Source: Streptomyces muensis (GTDB lineage Bacteria > Actinomycetota > Actinomycetes > Streptomycetales > Streptomycetaceae). From it: 64,000 bases of DNA. The stretch lies in NCBI RefSeq assembly GCF_021474425.1, contig NZ_JAKEIP010000012.1, positions 31,965 to 95,964 on the forward strand, read 5' to 3'. Position numbers and translations under genes: made by a program. Every line of letters starts with the position of its first letter. The first letter of the stretch is position 1. The notes below the pieces were generated by a model. The model did no database searches and had not been told where the DNA came from. It saw only the letters and a program-made list of their open reading frames with translations. Positions 8,617 through 17,245 of the stretch are shown piece by piece.

Positions 8617-9957
8617 GTGACCCGCTCCCTGCGCCGTGACCTGTACGCCTCGGTGGCCGCCGTACTCCTCGTGACGGCAGCCGTGCTGATCGGCCACCAC
8701 ATTCAGTCGACCAGCCACACCCTCTTCGTCAACTGGCCGCCGCTGCTGGCGACCTGGGGCCCGCACCTGGGTCCGGGCACTCCGGCGGCCGTCGCCGTGG
8801 CGATCGGCACCGTGGTGTACGGGCCCGCCCTCGCGGCCCGTCTCCCCTGGCGGAAGCTGCTCCCGCTGGCCTGGGCCACGGCCCTGGTGTGGATCTTCTC
8901 CCTCGCCCTGATCGACGGCTGGCACCGGGGCATCGCCCGCCGGCTCACCAGCCGCCACGAGTACCTCCAGGTCATCGACCGCTTCGACGACATCCCGAAC
9001 GCATTGCGCGGCTTCACCGGCCACATCCTTCTCGGCTCCCCCGACCACTGGCCCGCCCACGTCGCCGGTCATCCGCCGGCCGCTCCGCTCACCTTCGTCC
9101 TGCTCGACCGGATCGGTCTCGGCGGCGGGGGCTGGGCCGGGGTGTGGTGCATCACCGTCGGCGCGACGGCCTGTGTGGCCGTGCTGGTCACCGTCCGCGC
9201 CCTGGCCGACGAGACGCTCGCGCGCAGGGCGGCCCCCTTTCTCGTGCTGGCGCCGGCCGCCGTGTGGATGGGGACCTCGGCCGACGCGTACTTCGCCGCG
9301 GTGGCTGCCTGGGCGGTGGCGCTGCTGGCGCTGGCGGTGACCGGACGGTCCTTGTGGTGGGCCGGGGCGTCCGGCCTGCTGTTCGGTCTGACCTGCTATC
9401 TGTCGTACGGCCTCACGCTCGTCGCGCTGATCGGGGCGGCGGTGCTGTGGCTCGGCCGGCGCGGGCTGCGGGAGCGGCCCGCCCTGCTGGTGCCGCTGTT
9501 CGCCGGGCTGGCCGTGGTCCCGGCGCTGTTCACGCTCGCCGGGTTCGACTGGTGGGAGGCGTACCGCCTGCTGGTGACGCGCTACCACCAGGGTGTGGGC
9601 GGGATCCGCCCCTACGACTACTGGGTGTGGGCCAACCTGGCCTGCGCCGTGCTCATCACGGGCCTGGCAACGGTGGCGGGGCTGCGGCGGACCGGTGCGG
9701 TGCTCGTTCGCGCCCGTGGCGGCACCCACGGCCGGACCGCCGAGGCCCGCCTCGCCCTCCTCGTGTCCGCCGCCCTCCTCGCCCTGCTGGTCGCCGACCT
9801 GTCCGGCATGAGCAAGGCGGAGACGGAACGGATCTGGCTGCCCTTCGCGATCTGGCTCCTCCCGGCGTGCGCCCTCCTCAACCGGCCCCGCGCCTGGCTG
9901 GCCGCCCAGGCGCTCCTGGCGCTGCTCCTCAACCATCTGCTGCTGACCGGGTGGTGA
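8617..9957 (+). CDS. Polytopic membrane protein, probable glycosyltransferase of the GT-C type
   Basis: 446 residues with roughly eleven membrane helices and short loops. The first extracellular loop (FVNWPPLL ... GWHRGIARRLTSRHEYLQVI) and the WEAYRLLVTRYHQGVGG loop resemble polyprenyl-phosphate-sugar-dependent mannosyl/arabinosyltransferases. GT-C enzymes use lipid-linked sugars made by GT2 synthases such as the one at 4808. The start is GTG 8617. It diverges from the molybdoenzyme gene. Assigning a donor or acceptor is not possible from the sequence. Confidence 0.75.
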   Translation: MTRSLRRDLYASVAAVLLVTAAVLIGHHIQSTSHTLFVNWPPLLATWGPHLGPGTPAAVAVAIGTVVYGPALAARLPWRKLLPLAWATALVWIFSLALIDGWHRGIARRLTSRHEYLQVIDRFDDIPNALRGFTGHILLGSPDHWPAHVAGHPPAAPLTFVLLDRIGLGGGGWAGVWCITVGATACVAVLVTVRALADETLARRAAPFLVLAPAAVWMGTSADAYFAAVAAWAVALLALAVTGRSLWWAGASGLLFGLTCYLSYGLTLVALIGAAVLWLGRRGLRERPALLVPLFAGLAVVPALFTLAGFDWWEAYRLLVTRYHQGVGGIRPYDYWVWANLACAVLITGLATVAGLRRTGAVLVRARGGTHGRTAEARLALLVSAALLALLVADLSGMSKAETERIWLPFAIWLLPACALLNRPRAWLAAQALLALLLNHLLLTGW

Positions 9958-10237
9958 CCGGACGGGGGGCGTGGTGCGCCAGGTGTGGCCGGCCATGCCG
10001 CGTCGCAGGCCGACGTGGCCGTGCCTGTGGCGCCCCCGGCGGCCCGGCCGACACCGCGACGGCGTGGCCCCCGCCGGTGGGGCTCGCCGTCGCGGAGGGC
10101 CGTACGGGTTGTGCCTGGAGAGCAGCCGGGCACCAGCGACCGCCCTTCGAGATGACGACGTGATGTCGACCTAGGCTGGCGTCATGGCCACCGGGGCGGT
10201 GCACCCAGCCGGAAACGCCGGAATGGAGGGCGTCAGC

Positions 10238-10903
10238 ATGTCGGAGTCCGCGCGGGAGCTGGCCGCGGTCCAGCGTGAGCACTGGCAGCGGACGTACGGG
10301 GAGCATCCGGGGATGTACGGCGAGAGGCCGTCCGAACCCGCAGTCCACGCCGCCGGGGTCTTCCGCGCCGCCCGCGCCGGAGCGCTGCTGGAGCTGGGTG
10401 CGGGGCACGGCCGTGACGCGCTGTTCTTCGCACGCGAGGGCTACACCGTGCTGGCCACCGACTTCAGCCCGGTGGGTCTGGAGCAGCTGCGTGAGGCCGC
10501 CGCCGCCCGAGGCCTGGCCGAACGGGTCACGACGGCGGTCCACGACGTCCGCGAGCCACTGCCGCTCGCGGACGCCTCGGTGGACGGCGTGTTCGCGCAC
10601 ATGCTGCTCTGCATGGCGCTGTCCACCGAGGAGATCCACGCCCTGGTCGCAGAGGTGCGCCGGGTCCTGAGGCCGGGCGGAGTCTTCGTGTACACCGTCC
10701 GTCACACCGCGGACGCGCACTACGGGGTGGGGACGGGGCACGGCGACGACATCTGGGAGCACGGTGGCTTCGCCGTCCACTTCTTCTCCCGTGAACTGGT
10801 CGACGCCCTCGCGCAAGGCTGGAGCCTTCAGGAGGTGCACGCCTTCGAGGAGGGTGGCCTGCCGCGGCGGCTGTGGCGCGTCACGCAGACCCTCCCCGGG
10901 TGA
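10238..10903 (+). CDS. Class I SAM-dependent methyltransferase
   Basis: 221 residues. Motif I LLELGAGHGRDALFFAREG, acidic residue in VLATDFSPVGLEQL, and the VRRVLRPGGVFVYTVRH segment define a small-molecule methyltransferase similar to TehB/UbiE-like enzymes. The ATG at 10238 is preceded by GGAGG; an in-frame ATG at 10184 has no ribosome site. The 280 bases upstream (9958-10237) hold no convincing gene. Substrate unknown. Confidence 0.88.
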   Translation: MSESARELAAVQREHWQRTYGEHPGMYGERPSEPAVHAAGVFRAARAGALLELGAGHGRDALFFAREGYTVLATDFSPVGLEQLREAAAARGLAERVTTAVHDVREPLPLADASVDGVFAHMLLCMALSTEEIHALVAEVRRVLRPGGVFVYTVRHTADAHYGVGTGHGDDIWEHGGFAVHFFSRELVDALAQGWSLQEVHAFEEGGLPRRLWRVTQTLPG

Positions 10904-10918
10904 GCGGAGCGCCCGGGC

Positions 10919-12088
10919 CTACGCCGAACCCTCGGCGCCCACCGCTTCCCGGTCCTGCGCGCCCGAGCACCTCAGCGCGAGGGCGGCGATGTCGTCGTCG
11001 AGCCTTCCGCCGCTGTGCTGGAGCAGATCCCGGTGCAGGCGGTCGAGGAGTTCACGGGGCTGTTCCGCGCCCTGGCCGCGCATCCAGTCCGGCAGGGGAA
11101 AGAACTGGCCCGCGTGGTCCCGGGTCTCGGACACGCCGTCCGTGTAGAGCAGGAGCTGGTCACCCGGGGTGAAGGAGACCCTGTCGACCCAGTAGCGGTC
11201 ACCGATGAGTGCCGCGAGGTTGAGGGGCGGTGAGGGGATGGTGGGTTCGAGGAGCCGGACCTTCCCGCAGTGGGCGATCAGTGGCGGGGGATGTCCGCAG
11301 TTGAGGATGCGTATGTGGCCGCCGCCGTGCGGGATCTCGGCGAGCAGGGCGGTGGCGAAGTGCTCGGGCTGGTCCTGGATGGGAAACGCGGCGCTGTGGC
11401 GCGAGATGGTCGTCTCCAGGCGGTGGATGATGCCGTGCAGGTCGGGTTCGTCGTACGCGGCCTCCCGGAAGCAACTGATCACCGCCGAGGCGGCCCCGAC
11501 CGCGGACAGGCCCTTGCCCCGCACGTCGCCTATGAGCAGCCGGACCCCGTGCGGGGTGCCGATCGCCTCGTAGAAGTCGCCGCCGATCCGGGCCTGTTCC
11601 TGGGCCGCGAGATACAGGGACTCGATCTCGACGTCCTCGATGCGGCGTGGCAGCGGGCGCAGCAGCACCTTCTGGGCCGCGTCGGCGACGAGTCTGACCT
11701 GGAAGAGGATCTCCTCGCGCTGCAGCCGGACATGGCTGCCGTACGCGGCCGCCAAGGTGACCGCGATGATCGCGGCGGAGGTGTACTGCGTCCCGAGATC
11801 GGTGTGGAAGAAGCTGAGGACGATCATGAACAGGAAGCAGAACGCCCCCAGCACAACGGTGGGGAGCACGGGCCACATCGCGGCGGCGAGGGCGGGCGCG
11901 GCGGGCAGCAGGCGGCTGAAGGCGATCTCCCTGGGTGTCGAGGACGCCAGGGCGACGATGAGGACGGTCAGGACCACGGGCGACAGCCGGGCGGCATCCC
12001 ATCGGCCGGCATAGGCAGGAGCCGCCCGACGGCGCCACAGCCACCCAGGCATGATCACAAAATGCATCATATCGACCCAAGCGGGCAT
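10919..12088 (-). CDS. Membrane-anchored PP2C (SpoIIE-type) serine phosphatase
   Basis: About 389 residues: an N-terminal region with four membrane helices (residues about 35-125), then a SpoIIE/RsbU phosphatase domain with QEQARIGGDFYEAI, LLIGDVRGKGLSAVG, GHPPPLI and LYTDGVSE, whose aspartates bind the metal pair. Such enzymes dephosphorylate anti-anti-sigma factors and so control alternative sigma factors. The start is uncertain: ATGs at 12088, 12070 and 12052 all lack a clear ribosome site. It is divergent from a second PP2C gene, with 90 bases between them. Confidence 0.87.
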   Translation of the reverse strand: MPAWVDMMHFVIMPGWLWRRRAAPAYAGRWDAARLSPVVLTVLIVALASSTPREIAFSRLLPAAPALAAAMWPVLPTVVLGAFCFLFMIVLSFFHTDLGTQYTSAAIIAVTLAAAYGSHVRLQREEILFQVRLVADAAQKVLLRPLPRRIEDVEIESLYLAAQEQARIGGDFYEAIGTPHGVRLLIGDVRGKGLSAVGAASAVISCFREAAYDEPDLHGIIHRLETTISRHSAAFPIQDQPEHFATALLAEIPHGGGHIRILNCGHPPPLIAHCGKVRLLEPTIPSPPLNLAALIGDRYWVDRVSFTPGDQLLLYTDGVSETRDHAGQFFPLPDWMRGQGAEQPRELLDRLHRDLLQHSGGRLDDDIAALALRCSGAQDREAVGAEGSA

Positions 12089-12178
12089 AGGGCGCGGGGA
12101 GCACCGCACACTGCCGTCCAGGCCGGGGCCGAGCGCGCGGGCCTGGCCACTTGGGATCACCGGTGTTAAAAAGGTCGC

Positions 12179-14884
12179 ATGGCGAATCGTTTCGCCCGTT
12201 TTCCGCACCTCTCGGTGAAACGCCTGATCAGCAAGGGCACGCGAAGCGTGGCCGGGCAGGTGTTGATCTTCCAGGTGGCCCTGGTCGTGCTGCTCGTGGC
12301 CTGCGGGGTCTTCGCCCTCATCCTCCAGTCGGAGCGGGACAACAACGCCGAGGCAAGGCGCCGCTCCACAGCCGTGGCACAGACGTTCGCGCACGCACCG
12401 GGCGTCCTCGCGGCGTTGCGGACCCCGGATCCGAGCAGGATCCTCCAGCCGCTCACGGAGGCGGCACGCAAGGCGGCCGGCGTCGACTTCATCGTGGTCA
12501 TGGACACCGAGGGCATCCGGTACACGCACCCCTTGCCGGACCGGATCGGGAAGCGGTTCGTGGGCGAGATCGGGCCGTCCCTGGAGGGCCGGACGTACGT
12601 GGAGAGCGTCAACGGCCCGCTCGGTCGCGAGGTGCAGTCCACGGTCCCGATCGAGAACGCCGACCGCGAGGTGGTGGGCCTCGTCTCGGCCGGGATGAAG
12701 GTCAAGAACGTCGAGAGCCAGCTGGCCCGGCAACTGCCGATCATCCTGGGCGCCGGAGCCGGGGCGCTCGTGCTGTCCACCGGTGTGACGGCCCTGGTGG
12801 GCAGGCGGCTGCGACGGCAGACGCACAGCCTGGCCCCGGCCGAGATGAGCCTGATGTACGAGCACCACGACACGGTGCTCCACTCCGTCCGGGAAGGCGT
12901 GCTGATCGTCGCCGCCGACGGACGGCTGATCCTGGCGAACGACGAGGCCAGACGGCTGCTGGAGCTGCCCTCGGACGTCGAGGGGCGGCCCGTCGCGGAA
13001 CTGCCGGGCCTCGATCCCGGCACCCGGGAGCTGCTCGCCTCCGGGCGCGAGGCCACCGACGAGGTGCACCTCGCGGGAGAGCGGTTGCTCGCGGTCAACC
13101 AGCGGCCCACGGACCGCGAGGGAGACCCCAGGGGAACGGTGGTCACGCTGCGCGACTCCACCGAGCTCCAGGCCGTGACCGGCAGGGCGGAGGTGGCACG
13201 GGAGCGGCTCAGGCTGCTGTACGACGCCGGACTGCGCATCGGCACTTCCCTGGACGTGCTGCGCACCGCGGGCGAGCTGGCGCGGGTTCCCGTTCCCCGC
13301 TTCGCGGACTTCGTCACCGTGGACCTGGCCGACGCCGTCCTGCACGGCGAGGAGCCGGCCCCGACCGCGACGGACATGCGACGGGCGGCCGTGTGCGGCA
13401 TCCGGGACGACCATCCGCTCTCCGCGCAGGGCCGGCTCTTCGACTATCTGCCCTCCACGCCCCAGGCGCGCGGCTACGGCAGTGGCAGCTCCCAGCTGGT
13501 GAGCGACCTGCCGACCGCCACGGGCTGGCGGGTGCAGGACCCCGAGCGGGCCAGGGCGATCATCGACTACGGCATCCATTCCCTGATCACCGCCCCCATC
13601 CAGGCCCGGGGCGTGGTGCTGGGCATGGCCAACTTCTGGCGTGCGCGGCAGCACGAGCGTTTCAACGAGGAGGATCTGTCACTGGCGGAGGAGCTGGTGG
13701 CCCGTGCCGCGATCAGCATCGACAACGCCCGCCGCTTCACTCGTGAGCACACCCTGGCGGTCACCCTCCAGCGCAGCCTGCTGCCGCAGGCCATGCCCGC
13801 GCAGAACGCCCTCGACATCGCCTACCGCTATCTGCCCGCCCAGTCGGGTGTGGGCGGCGACTGGTTCGACGTGATCCCCCTGCCGGGGAGCCGGGTGGCA
13901 CTGGCCGTCGGCGACGTGGTCGGCCACGGTCTGCACGCCGCCGCCACGATGGGCCGGCTGCGGACCGCGGTGCACAACTTCTCCGCCCTCGATCTGCCGC
14001 CCGACGAGCTGCTGAGCCATCTGGACGACCTCGTCGGGAGCATCGACCAGAAGGAGGCCGCGGAGAGCGCGGCGGGCGTCGTGGGGGCCACCTGCCTGTA
14101 CGGGATCTACGACCCCGTGACGCGCCGCTACGTCGTGGCGCGTGCCGGGCATCTGGCGCGGGCGCTGGTCCGGCCCGACGGATCCGTCACCTTCCCGGAC
14201 GTGCCGGCCGGCCCGCCCCTGGGCCTGGGCGGCATGCCCTTCCAGACCGCGGAGGTGTGCCTCGCGGAGGGAACCCAGCTCGTGCTGTACACCGACGGCC
14301 TCATCGAGGACCGCAGACGCGACCTGGACGTGGGACTGGAACTGCTGCGCGAGGCGCTCACCGGCCACCCCGGCCGGCCGCCCGAGGAGACCTGCCAGGA
14401 CGTGCTGGACAGTCTGCTCCCCCGCCGTCCCAAGGACGACGTCGCCCTCCTCGTCGCCCGCACACGGGCCCTGCCGCCCGACCGGATCGCCGAATGGGAC
14501 GTGCCGGCGGATCCGGCCGCCGTCTCGGGGATGCGCGACGCCGTGTCCGAACGCCTCGAAGCGTGGGGCCTGTCGGAGTTCGGCTTCACCATGGAACTCA
14601 TCCTCAGCGAACTCATCACCAACGCCATCCGCTACGGCACCCCGCCCATCCACGTACGGCTGATCCGCGACCGCACCCTGATCTGCGAGGTGGCCGACGG
14701 CAGCAGCACCTCACCGCATCTGCGGTACGCGGCGACGACGGACGAGGGCGGCCGGGGCCTGTTCCTGGTGTCCCAGATGGCCGAGCGCTGGGGCACCCGC
14801 TACACCCCCCAGGGCAAGGTCATCTGGGCCGAACAGGCCCTCCCCGAGGCCCTCCAACAGCCCGTTCCAGCTGCCCCTTGGTAG
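12179..14884 (+). CDS. CitA/DcuS-like sensor - PAS - GAF - PP2C phosphatase - anti-sigma kinase fusion
   Basis: 901 residues in order: membrane helix 26-50; extracellular sensor 51-185 with GIRYTHPLPDRIGKRFVG, the ligand-loop signature of CitA/DcuS citrate and C4-dicarboxylate sensors; helix 187-208; PAS 225-335; GAF about 345-505; SpoIIE phosphatase about 520-745 (GVGGDWFDVI, VGDVVGHG, LYTDGLIEDR); HATPase_c_2 anti-sigma domain about 755-890 (ELITNAIRYG, GRGLFLVSQMAERWG). It can both phosphorylate and dephosphorylate an anti-anti-sigma partner, giving a one-protein partner-switch receptor. ATG 12179 follows AAAGG. Confidence 0.92.
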   Translation: MANRFARFPHLSVKRLISKGTRSVAGQVLIFQVALVVLLVACGVFALILQSERDNNAEARRRSTAVAQTFAHAPGVLAALRTPDPSRILQPLTEAARKAAGVDFIVVMDTEGIRYTHPLPDRIGKRFVGEIGPSLEGRTYVESVNGPLGREVQSTVPIENADREVVGLVSAGMKVKNVESQLARQLPIILGAGAGALVLSTGVTALVGRRLRRQTHSLAPAEMSLMYEHHDTVLHSVREGVLIVAADGRLILANDEARRLLELPSDVEGRPVAELPGLDPGTRELLASGREATDEVHLAGERLLAVNQRPTDREGDPRGTVVTLRDSTELQAVTGRAEVARERLRLLYDAGLRIGTSLDVLRTAGELARVPVPRFADFVTVDLADAVLHGEEPAPTATDMRRAAVCGIRDDHPLSAQGRLFDYLPSTPQARGYGSGSSQLVSDLPTATGWRVQDPERARAIIDYGIHSLITAPIQARGVVLGMANFWRARQHERFNEEDLSLAEELVARAAISIDNARRFTREHTLAVTLQRSLLPQAMPAQNALDIAYRYLPAQSGVGGDWFDVIPLPGSRVALAVGDVVGHGLHAAATMGRLRTAVHNFSALDLPPDELLSHLDDLVGSIDQKEAAESAAGVVGATCLYGIYDPVTRRYVVARAGHLARALVRPDGSVTFPDVPAGPPLGLGGMPFQTAEVCLAEGTQLVLYTDGLIEDRRRDLDVGLELLREALTGHPGRPPEETCQDVLDSLLPRRPKDDVALLVARTRALPPDRIAEWDVPADPAAVSGMRDAVSERLEAWGLSEFGFTMELILSELITNAIRYGTPPIHVRLIRDRTLICEVADGSSTSPHLRYAATTDEGGRGLFLVSQMAERWGTRYTPQGKVIWAEQALPEALQQPVPAAPW

Positions 14885-14895
14885 CGTGCTCAGGT

Positions 14896-15747
14896 ATGCG
14901 GGTGTCAGAGGTGCCGCGGGCGGTGGCCACGGCCATGTCGACCACGACGTCGGCCGGCCTGGCGGTCGACGACGCGGTCGTGCTTCATGACTCCAACAAG
15001 CTCACTCTGCGTCTGCTGCCCTGTGACGTCCTCGCCCGGGTGGCACCGGTCGGGAACCAGGTCGCGCGATTCGAAGTCGACCTCGCCCAACGGCTGGTCG
15101 ACGCCGGATGCCCGGTGGCCGCTGTCGATCCTCGGGTGGAGCCACGCGTCCATGAGCATGACGGCTTCGTGATCACGCTGTGGACCTACTACGAGCCCGT
15201 GACTCCTGGAGAGATCTCACCGGCCGACTACGCCGACGCACTTGAGCGGTTGCATGTCGGCATGCGCGAACTCAAGGTGCCGACACCGCACTTCACGGAT
15301 CGCGTCGAACAGGCTCAACGACTGCTGGCCGACCGCGACCGGACCCCGGCACTGGCCGACCCGGACCGGGAGCTTCTCGGCGACACGTTACGCACCCTGA
15401 GACGAACCATCGGCGAGCGCGGCGGCACCGAGCAACTCCTGCACGGCGAGCCGCACCCGGGCAACCTGCTCAGCACCAAGAACGGGCCCCTCTTCATCGA
15501 CCTAGAGACATGTTGCCGCGGCCCCGTCGAATTCGACCTCGCCCATGCGCCCGCCGCCATCGGCGCGCACTACCCGGGCGTCGACCCGGACCTGCTGCGC
15601 GAGTGCCGGCTCCTGGTGCTGGCGATGATCACGACCTGGCGCTGGGACCGCGACGACCAGCTCCCGGACGGGCGCCGACTGGCCGCGGAATGGCTCGGTC
15701 AGATCCGGGCGGCACTCGATCGCGACGACCCGGACGCCCCTGGCTGA
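14896..15747 (+). CDS. APH-family phosphotransferase with a TTA codon
   Basis: 283 residues of the aminoglycoside/choline kinase fold. The catalytic loop is LLHGEPHPGNLL (Brenner-like HGExHPGN) and the metal-binding aspartate is in LFIDLETC. Such kinases act on antibiotics, sugars or unknown small molecules; no specific resistance signature is visible. Codon 165 is TTA (15388-15390), so translation should need the rare bldA tRNA and be late. It starts 11 bases after the PP2C gene. Confidence 0.85.
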   Translation: MRVSEVPRAVATAMSTTTSAGLAVDDAVVLHDSNKLTLRLLPCDVLARVAPVGNQVARFEVDLAQRLVDAGCPVAAVDPRVEPRVHEHDGFVITLWTYYEPVTPGEISPADYADALERLHVGMRELKVPTPHFTDRVEQAQRLLADRDRTPALADPDRELLGDTLRTLRRTIGERGGTEQLLHGEPHPGNLLSTKNGPLFIDLETCCRGPVEFDLAHAPAAIGAHYPGVDPDLLRECRLLVLAMITTWRWDRDDQLPDGRRLAAEWLGQIRAALDRDDPDAPG

Positions 15748-15803
15748 CAAGGAGTCGTGTCGGGGTATCGCCGACAGCTCCAGAGCCGGCAAAGGCCTGC
15801 CTC

Positions 15804-16586
15804 TCAGCACGGTCTGCGCCAGGTGTCCAGTTCCGGCTTCTTCCGCATCGACGACAGGCGCAGTTCGCGGGCCGTCGGGCAGAACCGGGCCGTGGGCTCC
15901 GCGTACTCCACGTGGAAGACGGCCTTGTCCGCCGAGATGAACGGCTCCAGCAGCTCGCACTCGTCGTACTGGGCGCACTCCTCGTTGACCGCGAAGTCGA
16001 AGTCGTCCAGCAGGTGCGGGATCTGGGCCAGGTCGTTCTTGAGGCCGACGGCGAGACCACGCTCGTGCGCGAGGGCGGCGATCATGCGGTTGTACCGGAG
16101 CTGGTCGCGCGCCGTGAGCGGGAAGCCGGTGTCGTTGCCGTAGCCCTCGACGAGGTCCGGTTCCACCGCGTCGAAGCCCTTGTCGCGGCACATGTCGAAG
16201 CGGCGTTCCATCAGGGGCCGCAGGAGCGAGAGGCGGCGGATGTCCAGCCAGCGTTCGCCTTGCCAGCCGTTGGGCTTGCCGAGGACCGAGCGTGGGAAGG
16301 CGCGTCGGTCGGGGCGGAAGTCCTCCCAGGCGCCGACGTTGACGTAGCAGATCACCTTGCGACCGTCGCGGTGCAGGCGTGCCACGTCGTCGGCGGAGTT
16401 CTCGAATCCGTCGATGTCGTAGACGGGTACGTCGACGGACGGGTCGACCCTGCCGTCGAGCTGCCACTGCCAGGCCAGCCCGGGGCGCGGTTGCCAGCGC
16501 TCGCCGGGGGCAGGGGCGTCGGAGCAGGCGGCCAGGGTGGTCAGGGTCAGCAGGGTGGCTACGACGGCCGAGGCCAACCGCCTCAC
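15804..16586 (-). CDS. GH114-like endo-alpha-1,4-polygalactosaminidase, lipoprotein
   Basis: 260 residues. A lipoprotein signal (VRRLASAVVATLL) ends in the lipobox LAAC with Cys21, so it is tethered outside the cell. The (beta/alpha)8 domain has the GH114 features DGFEN, ICYVNVGAWEDFRPDR, WLDIRRL, AVEPDLVEGYGN and GLKNDLAQ. GH114 enzymes, such as fungal Ega3, cut alpha-1,4-linked galactosamine. It starts with a GTGA overlap with the spherulin-4 gene and is last in the eight-gene operon. Likely role: trimming or releasing the polymer made by the operon. Confidence 0.88.
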   Translation of the reverse strand: MRRLASAVVATLLTLTTLAACSDAPAPGERWQPRPGLAWQWQLDGRVDPSVDVPVYDIDGFENSADDVARLHRDGRKVICYVNVGAWEDFRPDRRAFPRSVLGKPNGWQGERWLDIRRLSLLRPLMERRFDMCRDKGFDAVEPDLVEGYGNDTGFPLTARDQLRYNRMIAALAHERGLAVGLKNDLAQIPHLLDDFDFAVNEECAQYDECELLEPFISADKAVFHVEYAEPTARFCPTARELRLSSMRKKPELDTWRRPC

Positions 16587-17245
16587 CGGTCCGCCTCCGC
16601 CAGTGCGGGCGTCAACCGCGACCAGGGGTTGGGCAGGTCGCCGGTGACCGGTCCGCACACTCCCGCGCCCCGTTCCCCCGCCGTTCGCATGGCGAGCGGC
16701 ACGAGCGGTTCCGGTACGCCGTAGACCAGGTGGCACAGCCGCTCGGCGGGCAGCCGCTCGGTCCAGGCGGGGCGGCTGAAGTCCGACACGTATCGCGACC
16801 AGGGGCCTTCGAAGGTGACGGTCAGGTCGGCGAGCCGGGCGTAGCCGGGCGCGGGGTGGACGCCGGGGTTGAGCACGACCGTGGCGGCGCCGAGCCTGCG
16901 GGCGGCGCGGACCAGGCGACGGCAGTCGGGCAGTCCGTGCGGTGCCGCCGTCACCTGGTCCAGGAAGCAGCCGTCGACGGCGTACCACTCCTGGTGCCGG
17001 CGCAGGTCCTCGGTGACCTGTGCGGGGTCGCGGGCGCCGTAGTCGGTGTCGACGTAGCCCAGCACACGGGCTCCCGCTGTGCGCAGTGCCCGGGCGGCCG
17101 TGGCGAACGCCGGGTCCGGGGCGCCGCCGGGGCCGTTCGCCGGGTTCAGTACGACGGCGTAGGTGCGGGTGGCGCAGGTGATGAGCCGGTGCCAGGCACC
17201 GGGATCCTCGGCCGGATGCACGTACAGCGGGATCAGCAGGCTCAC
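16583..17245 (-). CDS. Spherulin-4 family (GH135-like) protein without signal peptide
   Basis: 220 residues. Recognised by LLIPLYVHPAEDPGAWHRL, VVLNPANGPGGAPDPAF, VLGYVDTDYG and the acidic strand VDGCFLDQV that carries the catalytic-type Asp in GH135. The fungal member Sph3 hydrolyses galactosaminogalactan and is essential for making it. Unlike Sph3 and the GH114 neighbour, no signal peptide or lipobox is visible: the protein begins directly in the first barrel strand, so it would stay in the cytoplasm unless translation starts further upstream. GTGA overlaps with both neighbours. Confidence 0.85.
   Translation of the reverse strand: MSLLIPLYVHPAEDPGAWHRLITCATRTYAVVLNPANGPGGAPDPAFATAARALRTAGARVLGYVDTDYGARDPAQVTEDLRRHQEWYAVDGCFLDQVTAAPHGLPDCRRLVRAARRLGAATVVLNPGVHPAPGYARLADLTVTFEGPWSRYVSDFSRPAWTERLPAERLCHLVYGVPEPLVPLAMRTAGERGAGVCGPVTGDLPNPWSRLTPALAEADR

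Noticed and set aside
8503..9996. Long upstream extension of the molybdoenzyme frame
   Set aside because: It runs antisense through the GT-C-like gene and has repeated polar low-complexity residues; the real start is the ATG at 8502 where the membrane segment begins.
9971..10174. Small plus-strand frame in the 280-base gap before the methyltransferase gene
   Set aside because: Arg/Pro-rich, no ribosome site, and no conserved pattern; looks non-coding.
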